Shown here one piece after another: positions 27,249 to 35,467 of a stretch of DNA of 55,907 nucleotides. Source of the stretch: Mesorhizobium sp. (lineage in GTDB: Bacteria > Pseudomonadota > Alphaproteobacteria > Rhizobiales > Rhizobiaceae); assembly GCF_016793485.1 (NCBI RefSeq), contig NZ_JAEULZ010000027.1:1-55907 (forward strand). Reading direction: 5' to 3'. The position numbers and the translations under genes are program-made. The notes beneath the pieces were generated by a model. The model was not told where the DNA came from. It ran no database searches and saw only the letters and a program-made list of their open reading frames with translations. Numbering within the stretch: position 1 is the stretch's first letter; every line of letters begins with the position of its first letter.

Positions 27249-28133
27249 TCATTCTCCGCCGCCAGGCTTGAGGATGCGCGCCAGCGACACCTCGGCCGAA
27301 CCGGGCTTCAGCGGTTTCTGCTGTGAATCGGCCGGGGCCCAGCCCGAGATCCAGATCAGCGAAAACGTTGCCCTGATCCTTCCATCCGCATCCGAGAAGC
27401 GTTCCGCATATATCTCGGCTGCGCGCGTGAAGAGGCGCCTTGTCGCGGGTCTGCGGGAGCGGGCTGACAGCACGCTGGTCGCGCCCATCGCGCGCAAATC
27501 GGCCATCAGGTCGAACAGTGTCGAATAACGGGCGGTCACCGGCTCCACGTCGGTGACCGGAAGGGCGAAGCCGGCGCGCTGCAACAGCGCGCCGGCCTCT
27601 CGCACGTCGGCGAAGGGCAGCACGCGGGGGCTTGCCCCGCCTGTTATTTCGGCCTCGGCCGCAAGCAGGCTCTCGCGCAGTTCGGCCAATGTGCCGGCGC
27701 CGGCCATCGCTGCAAGAAACAGGCCGTCGGGCTTGAGCGCACGGCGTATCTGCACCAGCATCCCGGGAATGTCGTTCTCGTCCTGCAGCGACAGCAGCGA
27801 GACGGCCAGGTCGATGCTTCTTGGCTCCAGCGGAATGACGCCCGGCGGTGCCACCGTCCCCGGCCGGCCGCCGAGAAACGCTTCGTCGGCCTCGATCTGC
27901 ACCACCTCGCCGACCTTGCCGGACGAAAGCAGCGTCTCCCCAACGCTCGGCGTCCCGCAGAAGATGGTCGCCGCACGCTCGAAGCGGCGGCTAACCGCCG
28001 CCAGCCGGTCGGCCATGTCCTCCTCTGTCCTGCGCATCAGGAAGTCCGCGCCCGCGATGTCGCGCGCGAGCGCGCGCCGCTTGCGCTGGAGCAATACGTC
28101 GGTGTCGATGATCTTTTCCGGCGCCTGGGTCAC
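27249..28133 (-). CDS. SAM-dependent methyltransferase-like protein
   Basis: A 294-aa protein starting at GTG. It shows RKRRALARDIAGADFLMRRT, then a Rossmann-like region with SIDLAVSLLSLQDENDIPGM and RRALKPDGLFLAAMAGAGTL. This is the layout of BioC/NDUFAF5-like methyltransferases, in which NDUFAF5 acts on complex I. The classic GxGxG SAM loop is not obvious in the N-terminal part (IFCGTPSVGETLL occupies its place), so catalytic activity is uncertain. Its start is 83 bp from the divergent comF start, and its stop lies 1 bp from the convergent pilin stop. Confidence 0.8.
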   Translation of the reverse strand: MTQAPEKIIDTDVLLQRKRRALARDIAGADFLMRRTEEDMADRLAAVSRRFERAATIFCGTPSVGETLLSSGKVGEVVQIEADEAFLGGRPGTVAPPGVIPLEPRSIDLAVSLLSLQDENDIPGMLVQIRRALKPDGLFLAAMAGAGTLAELRESLLAAEAEITGGASPRVLPFADVREAGALLQRAGFALPVTDVEPVTARYSTLFDLMADLRAMGATSVLSARSRRPATRRLFTRAAEIYAERFSDADGRIRATFSLIWISGWAPADSQQKPLKPGSAEVSLARILKPGGGE

Positions 28134-28215
28134 GTCATCTCGTCCGGCCAGCGGAAATCCGCTCGCAATGGCCGTCGTTCTGCTATTCTCCGCCGGGGTT
28201 CGCAAGGGGCATGCG

Positions 28216-29016
28216 ATGGCGTCGAGGGTCGGAGGTCTGGTCGGGCAGGCGCTGGCGTTGCCGTCGCGGCTGCTTTTTCCGCCGCTCTGCGCCGGTTGCC
28301 GCAGGCTTGTGTCCTCGCCCGGCACGCTTTGCGGGTCCTGCTGGCCCAAACTTCGCTTCCTCGAAAAGCCGTGGTGCGCGGTCATGGGAACACCCTTCGT
28401 CAACGACATGGGCGAAGGGTTCCTGTCGGCCGAGGCTATCGCCAATCCGCCGCCTTTCGAACGGGCCCGGGCTGCTGTCGCCTACAGCGGCGTGGCTGGG
28501 CGCATGGTGCAGTCGCTGAAATATGCCGACCGCACCGACCTCGCGCCCTGGATGGCGCGCTGGATGCTGCTGGCAGGCGCCGAACTCCTTCCCGACGCCG
28601 ACGTGATTGTCCCAGTACCTCTGCACTGGCGGCGGTTCTTTTCGCGGCGGTTCAACCAGTCGGCGGAACTGGCGCGTGCGATTTCTGTGCTTTCGGGCAA
28701 GCCGTTCGAGCCAATGGCAGTCCGCCGCGTCAAGGTGACGAGGCAACAGGTCGGGCTTGGCCTGTCGGAGCGTCAGGACAATGTCCGCGCTGCCTTCCGC
28801 GTGCCGCTGGAGCAGGACATCAACGTTCGCGGCCGCCGCATCCTGCTGGTGGACGACGTCTACACCACCGGCGCGACCGTGTCCGCGGTCGCGAAGGCGC
28901 TGAAGAAGAGCGGTGCGCGCGCCGTCGACGTCCTGACCTTCGCCCGCGTCGTCCCCGGTGAGTTCCGTGACCTTGCCGTTGGGGACTTCCGGGCGGAGGG
29001 CGTTGACCCTATATAG
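28216..29016 (+). CDS. comF: ComF family protein (phosphoribosyltransferase domain)
   Basis: A 266-aa protein. An N-terminal zinc-finger-like region has CAGCRRLV and CGSCW. After it come AAVAYSGVAGRMVQSLKY, VPVPLHWRRFFSRRFNQSAELA and the PRPP-binding motif RRILLVDDVYTTGATVSAV. ComF proteins take part in DNA uptake or processing after transport in naturally competent bacteria; in rhizobia the role is untested. The ATG at 28216 has AAGGGG upstream. It is followed 63 bp later by a glutaredoxin gene on the same strand. Confidence 0.92.
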   Translation: MASRVGGLVGQALALPSRLLFPPLCAGCRRLVSSPGTLCGSCWPKLRFLEKPWCAVMGTPFVNDMGEGFLSAEAIANPPPFERARAAVAYSGVAGRMVQSLKYADRTDLAPWMARWMLLAGAELLPDADVIVPVPLHWRRFFSRRFNQSAELARAISVLSGKPFEPMAVRRVKVTRQQVGLGLSERQDNVRAAFRVPLEQDINVRGRRILLVDDVYTTGATVSAVAKALKKSGARAVDVLTFARVVPGEFRDLAVGDFRAEGVDPI

Positions 29017-29079
29017 TTGGCGAAGGACAGGGTCCCGGATGATACAGGGTTCAGGGGCTTGAGACCGGCGGAACGGCAA

Positions 29080-29349
29080 ATGGTCGATGTGACGATCTAT
29101 ACGCGCATGATGTGCGGCTATTGCGCAGCGGCCAAGCGGCTGCTTGATCGCAAGGGTGTCGCCTATACCGAGCACGATGCCAGTTTCTCGCCGGAACTAC
29201 GGCAGGAGATGATAGATCGCGCCAATGGCCGCAGCACCTTTCCGCAGATATTCATCGGCGGCTATCATGTCGGCGGGTCCGACGACCTGCACGAACTCGA
29301 GCGCGAGGGTCGGCTCGATGGCCTGCTCGAAAGCGGACAATTGAATTAG
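29080..29349 (+). CDS. grxC: glutaredoxin 3
   Basis: An 89-aa dithiol glutaredoxin that uses glutathione to reduce disulfides in the cytoplasm. The active site is CGYC within YTRMMCGYCAAAKRLL; the usual Grx3 sequence is CPYC, so Pro is replaced by Gly. The GSH-binding elements STFPQIFIGGYHVGGSDDL are intact. I chose the ATG at 29080, since an upstream in-frame ATG (29017) would add 21 residues without homology. It lies between comF and the amidase gene, spaced 10 bp from the latter, in a conserved rhizobial order. Confidence 0.94.
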   Translation: MVDVTIYTRMMCGYCAAAKRLLDRKGVAYTEHDASFSPELRQEMIDRANGRSTFPQIFIGGYHVGGSDDLHELEREGRLDGLLESGQLN

Positions 29350-29359
29350 GAACAGTCGC

Positions 29360-30217
29360 ATGGGCATCTTCAAGGCCGCCGTCGTCCAGATGCGCTCCGG
29401 CAGGGAGCCGGGCCGCAACGTCGTGGATTTCGAGGCGCTGGTGCGCGAAGCCGCGGCTAAGGGCGCGTCCTACGTGCAGACGCCGGAAATGACCGGCGCG
29501 ATCATCCGCGACAAGGCCGACCGTGCACAGGCTTTCCGGCCGGAGGGTAGTGACGTTATCGTTGCAGCGGCACGACGGCTGTCGGCTGAACTCGGCATAT
29601 TCCTGCATGTCGGCTCCACCGGTATCCTGCGCGATGACGGCAAGATCGCCAACCGCGCCTTTCTCTTCGCGCCTGATGGTTCGCTGGTGACACGCTACGA
29701 CAAGATCCACATGTTCGACGTCGATCTCGACAATGGCGAGAGCTGGCGCGAATCCGCGACCTATGAGCCGGGAGCGGAGGCAGTCGTCGCCGACATCGGC
29801 AATGCCAGGCTCGGCTTCGCCATCTGCTACGACGTCCGCTTCCCGCAGCTTTTCCGTGCCGAGGCGCTTGCCGGCGCCGAGGTTCTCAGCGCGCCCGCCG
29901 CCTTCACGCGCCAGACTGGCGAGGCCCACTGGCATGTCCTGCAGCGTGCGCGGGCCATCGAGAACGGCGCGTTCGTCATATCGGCCGCGCAGGGCGGTCT
30001 GCATGAGGATGGGCGCGAGACCTACGGCCATTCGCTGATTGTCGACCCTTGGGGCCGCGTGCTCGCCGAGGTGGATGGCGACGAGCCCGGAGTGGCGGTG
30101 GCCGAGATCGATACGGCGCAGTCCGCTGCTGCGCGCGGCAAGATTCCGAATCTGAAGAACGCCCGCGAGTTCGCCGTCGCCGAAGTCGAGTGGCAGGCGC
30201 AGAGGGCGGCATCGTGA
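29360..30217 (+). CDS. carbon-nitrogen hydrolase (nitrilase superfamily, Nit2/omega-amidase-like)
   Basis: A 285-aa enzyme with the nitrilase Glu-Lys-Cys triad: Glu43 in QTPEMTG, Lys115 in TRYDKIHMFDVDL and Cys156 in GFAICYDVRFPQLF. LHEDGRETYGHSLIVDPWGR near the C-terminus is typical of the Nit1/Nit2 branch. Those enzymes hydrolyse amides such as alpha-ketoglutaramate or deaminated glutathione, repairing side products of metabolism. The exact substrate cannot be fixed here. AGGA precedes the ATG. The stop overlaps the next gene in GTGA. Confidence 0.92.
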   Translation: MGIFKAAVVQMRSGREPGRNVVDFEALVREAAAKGASYVQTPEMTGAIIRDKADRAQAFRPEGSDVIVAAARRLSAELGIFLHVGSTGILRDDGKIANRAFLFAPDGSLVTRYDKIHMFDVDLDNGESWRESATYEPGAEAVVADIGNARLGFAICYDVRFPQLFRAEALAGAEVLSAPAAFTRQTGEAHWHVLQRARAIENGAFVISAAQGGLHEDGRETYGHSLIVDPWGRVLAEVDGDEPGVAVAEIDTAQSAAARGKIPNLKNAREFAVAEVEWQAQRAAS

Positions 30218-30639
30218 TCCGTTTTTCGCTGACCTGCGACCATGACCACGAGTTCGAGGCATGGTTCCGCAATAACGACGATTTCGACAAGCAGAAGAAG
30301 CGTGGCTTCGTCGAATGCCCTTCCTGCGGGTCGAAGAAGGTCGACAAGGCCCTGATGGCGCCTGCCGTCTCGACGGGCCGCAAGCGCGAAAAGATCGCGC
30401 TGGCCATGAACGAGATGCAGAAGAAGGCAATGGCCGAGATGAAGGCCCTGTCGGAGAAAATCCGGGAAAATGCTGACTATGTCGGCGACAAGTTCGCCGA
30501 GGAAGCGCGCAAGATTCATTTCGGCGAAACCGAAGCGCGGGGCATCTATGGCCAGGCGACGCTCGATGAGGCCAAGGGCCTTGCCGAGGACGGTGTCGGC
30601 TTCATGCCGATTCCTGTTTTCCCCGAAGACCAGAACTGA
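30214..30639 (+). CDS. DUF1178 family protein
   Basis: A 141-aa cytoplasmic protein beginning MIRFSLTCDHDHEFEAWFRN from a GTG that overlaps the amidase stop in GTGA. It has Cys8 in the N-terminal motif and CPSCGSKKVDKALMAP at about residues 35-50, likely a zinc site. A charged helical middle and FGETEARGIYGQATLDEAKG near the end follow. This is the DUF1178 family, common in Alphaproteobacteria next to the grx-amidase genes, with no known function. Coupling to the amidase suggests a shared pathway. Confidence 0.88.
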   Translation: MIRFSLTCDHDHEFEAWFRNNDDFDKQKKRGFVECPSCGSKKVDKALMAPAVSTGRKREKIALAMNEMQKKAMAEMKALSEKIRENADYVGDKFAEEARKIHFGETEARGIYGQATLDEAKGLAEDGVGFMPIPVFPEDQN

Positions 30640-30700
30640 GGTAGACGCCGCCACATTCCGTCTTTAGCCTTTCGAATCTTCCACGGACCGAAGGAATGCA

Positions 30701-31333
30701 ATGACCGCGGCGATCGAACTTGGGGATACGAACCGCAAGACCAGCGAACTGCTCGAAGACGTTATCCGGTCGCTCCACGGACAGGACATAACGCTGCGCC
30801 AGCTTCTCGCCATCATGGGCGAAAACGGCCTGCTTCTGGTCTGCGGCCTGCTTTCGCTTCCCTTCCTGTTCCCTGTCTCCATTCCCGGCGTCTCCACCGT
30901 CTTTGGCGCGGGCATCATCCTGATCGCCATCGCGGTGACACTGAACAGGCTGCCCTGGCTCCCCGCACGGCTTGCCGACCGGAAGCTCGACAGCGCGAAG
31001 CTTGTTCCTGTGCTGGAGCGCGGGGTGAAATTTCTCCGTAGGATGGACAATTTCTTCAAGCCGAGGCTGTCGATGTTGACGACCGGCGCGCTGATGAACC
31101 GTGTGAACGGCCTTGCGCTGATCGGCGCGGGCGGCCTGCTCATGCTGCCGCTTGGCCTGATTCCGTTCTCCAACACGTTGCCGGGCATCGCGATCCTGTT
31201 TCTCTCGGCCGGCGTCTCCCAGCGCGACGGTCTTGTCGTCGCGGCGGGTTATCTGATGATCGTGCTCACCATCGTCTATTTTGCCGCTTTGGCACTTCTC
31301 GCTTACGGCGCGGGCCAGAGCCTTCTTGGGTAA
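30701..31333 (+). CDS. exoD: ExoD family exopolysaccharide synthesis protein
   Basis: A 210-aa membrane protein: a hydrophilic N-terminus (TSELLEDVIRSLHGQDITLR), then LLAIMGENGLLLVCGLLSLPFLFPVSIPG split over the first TM region, and several more hydrophobic segments. The LPFLFPVSIPGVST element is the family's hallmark. In Sinorhizobium meliloti, exoD mutants are altered in exopolysaccharide and alkali-sensitive. The molecular function is not known. GAAGGA precedes the ATG. It is monocistronic in appearance, 61 bp from the DUF1178 stop and 70 bp before a transporter gene. Confidence 0.9.
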   Translation: MTAAIELGDTNRKTSELLEDVIRSLHGQDITLRQLLAIMGENGLLLVCGLLSLPFLFPVSIPGVSTVFGAGIILIAIAVTLNRLPWLPARLADRKLDSAKLVPVLERGVKFLRRMDNFFKPRLSMLTTGALMNRVNGLALIGAGGLLMLPLGLIPFSNTLPGIAILFLSAGVSQRDGLVVAAGYLMIVLTIVYFAALALLAYGAGQSLLG

Positions 31334-31403
31334 TTCACTGACTCAGTCGATCGTTCGGTTCTGCCCCTGTCGCAGGTAGGACGGTGCCCTTAACTGCGCC
31401 TCC

Positions 31404-32291
31404 ATGGACGCACTCTGGAAATCTGCCTTCGGGCTGCTCTTAATCACCGGCAGTCTGCTTGGACTGTCGTTGCCCTTCGGCAAGATTGCCACCACGTCGG
31501 GCGTCCAGCCTATCGTGTGGGCCTTCGTCATTTCGGCAGGCGGTGGCGGCGTCATCCTCGTCGCGATGCTGCTGCGTGGACACGGCTTTCGATTCAGCGG
31601 CCACAAGCTGCGCTATTTCCTGATCACTGCGACGATTACCTACGCCATCCCCAACCTGCTGCTCTTCTCGGTCATGCCGCATGTCGGCGCGGGCTATGCG
31701 GGTATCATGTATACGCTGTCGCCGATCGTGACGCTCGTTTTCTCCATCGTCTTTGGCGTGCGGCGGCCCAACCTGCTCGGCGTCGTCGGCATCACGATCG
31801 GCTTTCTGGGCGCTGTCATGGTGGCGACGACGCGCGGCCAACTCGGCGCACCCGCGTCGCTCTTCTGGGTGGCCCTCGCGCTTCTCATTCCGGTCAGCCT
31901 GGCGGCGGGCAATATCTACCGCACGGCCGACTGGCCCGAGGGAGCCGCGCCGACGGAGCTTGCCGTGGGCAGCAACCTCGCCGCTGCCGCCATCCTGCTT
32001 GCTGGAATCTTCGCATCCTCGGGCGGGACGGCGCTGCAGACGCTAACCACGATGCCGTTTCTGGTCATCGCCCAGATCGTTGCGTCAGCCGCGATGTTCG
32101 TCTTCTTCTTTCGGCTGCAGGTGGTCGGCGGGCCGGTCTATCTCAGCCAGATCGGCTACGTCGCCGCTGCCGTTGGCCTGTTGTCGGGAACGCTTTTCCT
32201 TGGCGAGCGCTACGGTTTCCTAACATGGCTCGGCGCGGCAGTCGTCTTCATCGGCGTGGTCGTGACGACGAAGGCGCAGGCGCGATCATAA
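31404..32291 (+). CDS. DMT-superfamily (EamA) transporter
   Basis: A 295-aa inner-membrane protein with about ten hydrophobic helices in two EamA repeats. GITIGFLGAVMVATTRGQ closes the first repeat, and LFLGERYGFLTWLGAAVVFIG the second with the usual GE motif. It differs from the DMT protein at 8.4 kb. The substrate is unknown. The ribosome site is weak, and the start is set by the basic/polar lead before the first TM helix. A VapBC module begins 58 bp after its stop. Confidence 0.88.
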   Translation: MDALWKSAFGLLLITGSLLGLSLPFGKIATTSGVQPIVWAFVISAGGGGVILVAMLLRGHGFRFSGHKLRYFLITATITYAIPNLLLFSVMPHVGAGYAGIMYTLSPIVTLVFSIVFGVRRPNLLGVVGITIGFLGAVMVATTRGQLGAPASLFWVALALLIPVSLAAGNIYRTADWPEGAAPTELAVGSNLAAAAILLAGIFASSGGTALQTLTTMPFLVIAQIVASAAMFVFFFRLQVVGGPVYLSQIGYVAAAVGLLSGTLFLGERYGFLTWLGAAVVFIGVVVTTKAQARS

Positions 32292-32301
32292 GTTCTTGCT
32301 A

Positions 32302-32349
32302 TGGTGTATCCGTAGAATTATATATGGATACACTAGGAAGGATACACCA
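32302..32349 (+). promoter_or_regulatory. operator/promoter of the first vapBC module
   Basis: TGGTGTATCC at 32302-32311 is the exact inverse of GGATACACCA at 32340-32349, and a third copy GGATACACTA lies at 32326-32335. The last half-site touches the vapB ATG. A TAGAAT/TATATA-rich core between them could be the -10 region. VapBC complexes normally bind such inverted repeats to repress their own promoter. Confidence 0.8.
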
Positions 32350-32592
32350 ATGGCTTTCCACATCAAGAACACCGAGACGGATGCGCTGGCCCGGAAGGTC
32401 GCGGCTCTGAAGGGGATCGGCTTGACCGAGGCCGTCCACACCGCCCTGAAAAACGAACTGGAACGCGAACAGAACAAGCCTTCGTTGGTTGAGCAAAGTA
32501 TCGAATTTGCTCGCAGGATGCGGGCAAAGGGTGACCCTAGCAAAGGTCTTCCTGCGGATAAGGCCTTCATTGACAGTCTGTACGAGGATTGA
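32350..32592 (+). CDS. vapB: VapB-type antitoxin (PSK/Rv0623-like)
   Basis: An 80-aa antitoxin beginning MAFHIKNTETDALARKVAAL. It has a ribbon-helix-helix-like DNA-binding N-terminus (LTEAVHTALKNELERE) and a C-terminal tail ending KAFIDSLYED that would occupy the toxin's active site. This is the Rv0623-like PSK transcription factor group. It neutralises the VapC encoded 3 bp downstream and autoregulates through the repeats that abut its ATG. The module follows a transporter gene. Confidence 0.88.
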   Translation: MAFHIKNTETDALARKVAALKGIGLTEAVHTALKNELEREQNKPSLVEQSIEFARRMRAKGDPSKGLPADKAFIDSLYED

Positions 32593-32595
32593 TCG

Positions 32596-32991
32596 ATGTT
32601 CGTTGATGCCTCGGCACTTACGGCCATCCTCGCGCGTGAACCGGGTGCTGATGAACTGATCGTCCGCCTGGAACAGGCTCGAAACAAGGTCACGTCGCCA
32701 ATGGCCGTCTGGGAAACCTCAGTGGCGATGGCCCGCATCTTAGGTCTGGAACCCCGGACTGCGTGCTCAGATGTTTTGGAATATCTTTCGGTTGCCGGCA
32801 TTGAGCTTGAAGAAGTTCCAGCGGCAACCGCAATATCCGCTATCGACGCCTTCGAGCGTTTCGGCAAAGGGCGTCACAAGGCCGGACTGAACTTCGGCGA
32901 CTGCTTCGCCTACGCCTGCGCTCGGCATTTCAACATGCCGCTGCTCTACAAAGGCGCGGACTTCGCCCAGACGGATATTGAAGCCGCCTGA
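32596..32991 (+). CDS. vapC: VapC toxin (PIN-domain ribonuclease)
   Basis: A 131-aa PIN-domain nuclease beginning MFVDASALTAILAREPGADE. The acidic metal-binding residues are Asp4, Glu40, Asp102 (GLNFGDCFAYACAR) and Asp122 (YKGADFAQ). VapC toxins cleave specific RNAs, often initiator tRNA or rRNA, when free of VapB. Starts 3 bp after the antitoxin stop and ends only 3 bp from the stop of ubiG, which is on the other strand. The four acidic residues are intact, so the toxin looks functional. Confidence 0.92.
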   Translation: MFVDASALTAILAREPGADELIVRLEQARNKVTSPMAVWETSVAMARILGLEPRTACSDVLEYLSVAGIELEEVPAATAISAIDAFERFGKGRHKAGLNFGDCFAYACARHFNMPLLYKGADFAQTDIEAA

Positions 32992-32994
32992 ATC

Positions 32995-33744
32995 TCACCG
33001 CGCCGCCTTCTCCGCCAGCAGCATGTAGTTCACGTCCATGTCCTTGGAGCGCCGCCACTGGTCGGCCAGCGGGTTGTAGGTGACGCCGGTGCGGTCGGCG
33101 ATCGTCATTCCGGCGTCGGCCAGCGCCTTCTCCAGTTCTTCGGGTCGCACCAGCTTGCCGAACTGGTGCGTACCGCGCGGCAGCCAGCGCAGCACATATT
33201 CCGCGCCAACGATCGCAAGGCCCAGCGCCTTCAGCGTGCGGTTGATGGTGGCGACGAACATGATGCCGCCCGGCTTCACCATCTCGGCGCAGCGCGCGAC
33301 GAAGAGCGGGACGTCGGCGACATGCTCGACAACCTCCATGTTGAGCACGACATCGAATTTCTCGCCGGCGTCGGCCAGGTCCTCTGCGGTCGTTGCGCGA
33401 TAGTCGATCGTCACCCGCGATTCCGCCGCATGCAGCTTCGCCACCGCGATGTTGTTCTCGGAAGGATCGACGCCAACAACCTCCGCGCCCAGCCGAGCCA
33501 TCGGCTCGCAGAGCAACCCGCCGCCGCAGCCGATGTCCAGGAAGCGCAGGCCCTCGAAGGGGCGCGCGGCGTGAGCGTCGCGGCCGAAGCGGGCGGCCAC
33601 CTGGTCTCGGATATAGGCGAGGCGAACGGGATTGAACTTGTGCAGCGGGCGGAATTTTCCGTTCGGATTCCACCACTCCGCGGCCATCGCCGAAAAACGC
33701 TCGACCTCGGCGGCGTCGATCGTCGTTCGCTTCGCTTCGGCCAT
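32995..33744 (-). CDS. ubiG: ubiquinone biosynthesis O-methyltransferase
   Basis: A 249-aa SAM-dependent methyltransferase that performs both O-methylations of ubiquinone synthesis. It begins with [20 protein letters not shown], the UbiG hallmark. The SAM loop is [20 protein letters not shown], then [10 protein letters not shown], and it ends with [21 protein letters not shown]. Length is normal. AGGA lies just before the ATG. It is divergent from a cyclase gene (150 bp) in an order familiar from rhizobia, and the vapC end lies 3 bp from its stop. Confidence 0.96.
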   Translation of the reverse strand: MAEAKRTTIDAAEVERFSAMAAEWWNPNGKFRPLHKFNPVRLAYIRDQVAARFGRDAHAARPFEGLRFLDIGCGGGLLCEPMARLGAEVVGVDPSENNIAVAKLHAAESRVTIDYRATTAEDLADAGEKFDVVLNMEVVEHVADVPLFVARCAEMVKPGGIMFVATINRTLKALGLAIVGAEYVLRWLPRGTHQFGKLVRPEELEKALADAGMTIADRTGVTYNPLADQWRRSKDMDVNYMLLAEKAAR

Positions 33745-33894
33745 TCCTGTTCTCCGTGGCGGGTGAAGTGCCGCTAGGAAGTCGTGTACGGGGAGCGTAA
33801 TGTCAACCCGGAGCCTGCCTAACTTCCGCCGCCGGTTTTCCGCTATGATGGCGGGAGGTGGCGGATTTCGTATATCTGGCCATCGGGTGACGTC

Positions 33895-35301
33895 ATGAGC
33901 GAAACCGCAAGTCTCTTCGCGCTGCTGCGGCAGTCCGCCGACGGGCCGACCGTCGATGCCATAGAGCGGTCGGTGGCCGAAGGGGCCGATCATCAGCTCT
34001 GCCGCATCAATCCCTTGGCGTTCGCCGCAAGATATGGCCTCGACGAGGAAAACGTCGTCGCTGCTTTCCTGCATGCAGCGCGCATCGGCATGTTCGACAT
34101 GGCCTGGAACGTGCTTTGTCCAGCCTGCGGCGGCGTGCTGGATACCAACGCCACGCTCAAAACCGTCCAGAAGGCGGAATACACCTGCGCGCTCTGCGCC
34201 GATTCCTATGAACCCACGCTGGACGAGATGGTGGACGTCACCTTCACGGTCAGCCCGCGCCTGCGCCGCATCGCTGCCCATGACCCGAAATCGCTGCCGC
34301 TGACGGAATATTACCGGCAGCTCTATTGGGGTTCCGGCGTCCATCTGCCCGAAAACTACGACGAGACGGTCAACGCCTTCATCATCGACCATGTCGAACT
34401 GGCCCCCGGCGAGAAGGGCGTGCTGTCGATCCAGCTTCCGCCGGAATTCGTCATCGTGTTCGAGCCGATCACCCATTCGGCGCAGTTCATCGATGTGCAG
34501 GGCGAGCCGACGCGCGAACGACAGACCCTGTCGCTGACCTTCGATCGTGAGCATATGCACAACCAGACGCTGCAGATGCAGCCCGGTCCGTTGCGCCTCA
34601 GCCTCGAAAACCGCACCGACATGCGCGTTCTCCCCAGCGTCTGCATCGCCGGCGAGGCCCTGCACGAGATGCTGGGCAGGCGCCAGCCGTTCCTCACCGC
34701 CAAGCGGCTACTCTCCAACCAGACGTTCCGCGACCTCTACCGCACCGATACGCTGGACGTGGACCAGCGCCTGAAGATCACCAGCCTGACCTTCCTCTTT
34801 ACCGATTTGCGTGGCTCGACCGAGTTGTACGAGCGCGTCGGCGATCTCGTCGCTTTCGATCTGGTCAAGGCGCATTTCCATGTCCTGCAGAACATCGTTG
34901 CATCGGAGGCCGGCGCGGTGGTGAAGACCATTGGCGATGCGGTCATGGCGACCTTCCCGACCCCCGATCGCGCGGTTTCGGCCGCGCTCAGGATGCGCGA
35001 GGCCATGCGCGACCTCAACAGCAGCAACGACCGCGAAGATCTCATCCTCAAGATCGGCCTGCATGAAGGGCCATGCATCGCCGTCACGCTAAACGAGCGG
35101 CAGGATTATTTCGGCCAGACGGTCAATCTCGCCTCCCGCGTGCAGGGGCTGGCCGACACACAGGCGATCTTCGCTACCGGGCCGGTCGTTGAAGACCGCA
35201 AGACGGCGGATCTCCTGAAAAGCCGCGCCCTTGCGCCCGAGTCGCGAAATGTCGCGCTTCGCGGTATCGAGCGGGAGGTGCGCGTTTACGCGATTCCGTA
35301 G
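33895..35301 (+). CDS. class III adenylate cyclase with N-terminal DUF5939-like and zinc-ribbon region
   Basis: A 468-aa cytoplasmic protein. The N-terminal ~290 residues contain a zinc-ribbon-like pair (CPACGG and CALC, about residues 79-102) inside a domain of the type annotated DUF5939. The class III cyclase domain follows (about 295-468) with [32 protein letters not shown] and [17 protein letters not shown]. The two metal Asp residues, the adenine-specifying Lys and Asp, and the transition-state Asn and Arg are all present. It should therefore make cAMP. It sits between ubiG and lysC; the signal it senses is unknown. Confidence 0.92.
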   Translation: MSETASLFALLRQSADGPTVDAIERSVAEGADHQLCRINPLAFAARYGLDEENVVAAFLHAARIGMFDMAWNVLCPACGGVLDTNATLKTVQKAEYTCALCADSYEPTLDEMVDVTFTVSPRLRRIAAHDPKSLPLTEYYRQLYWGSGVHLPENYDETVNAFIIDHVELAPGEKGVLSIQLPPEFVIVFEPITHSAQFIDVQGEPTRERQTLSLTFDREHMHNQTLQMQPGPLRLSLENRTDMRVLPSVCIAGEALHEMLGRRQPFLTAKRLLSNQTFRDLYRTDTLDVDQRLKITSLTFLFTDLRGSTELYERVGDLVAFDLVKAHFHVLQNIVASEAGAVVKTIGDAVMATFPTPDRAVSAALRMREAMRDLNSSNDREDLILKIGLHEGPCIAVTLNERQDYFGQTVNLASRVQGLADTQAIFATGPVVEDRKTADLLKSRALAPESRNVALRGIEREVRVYAIP

Positions 35302-35467
35302 CCGGCAAGCTTCTCAACGTTAAGCTTCTGCTTGTTTGGCGGGCCTTCGCCCTTGCCTGCGGATAGCCGATTGGATATGGAGGCCGCGCACATCCAGGAG
35401 CCGGCTTCGGCCCCCAGACCTCCAGACAATCCCGGGGCTTCCGGCCCCGCCAGGGCATTCGGCTTCC

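Noticed and set aside
35302-35467. Lysine riboswitch or leader peptide before lysC
   Set aside because: The 166-bp gap shows a repeated AAGCTTCT but no riboswitch-like helices that I could identify.
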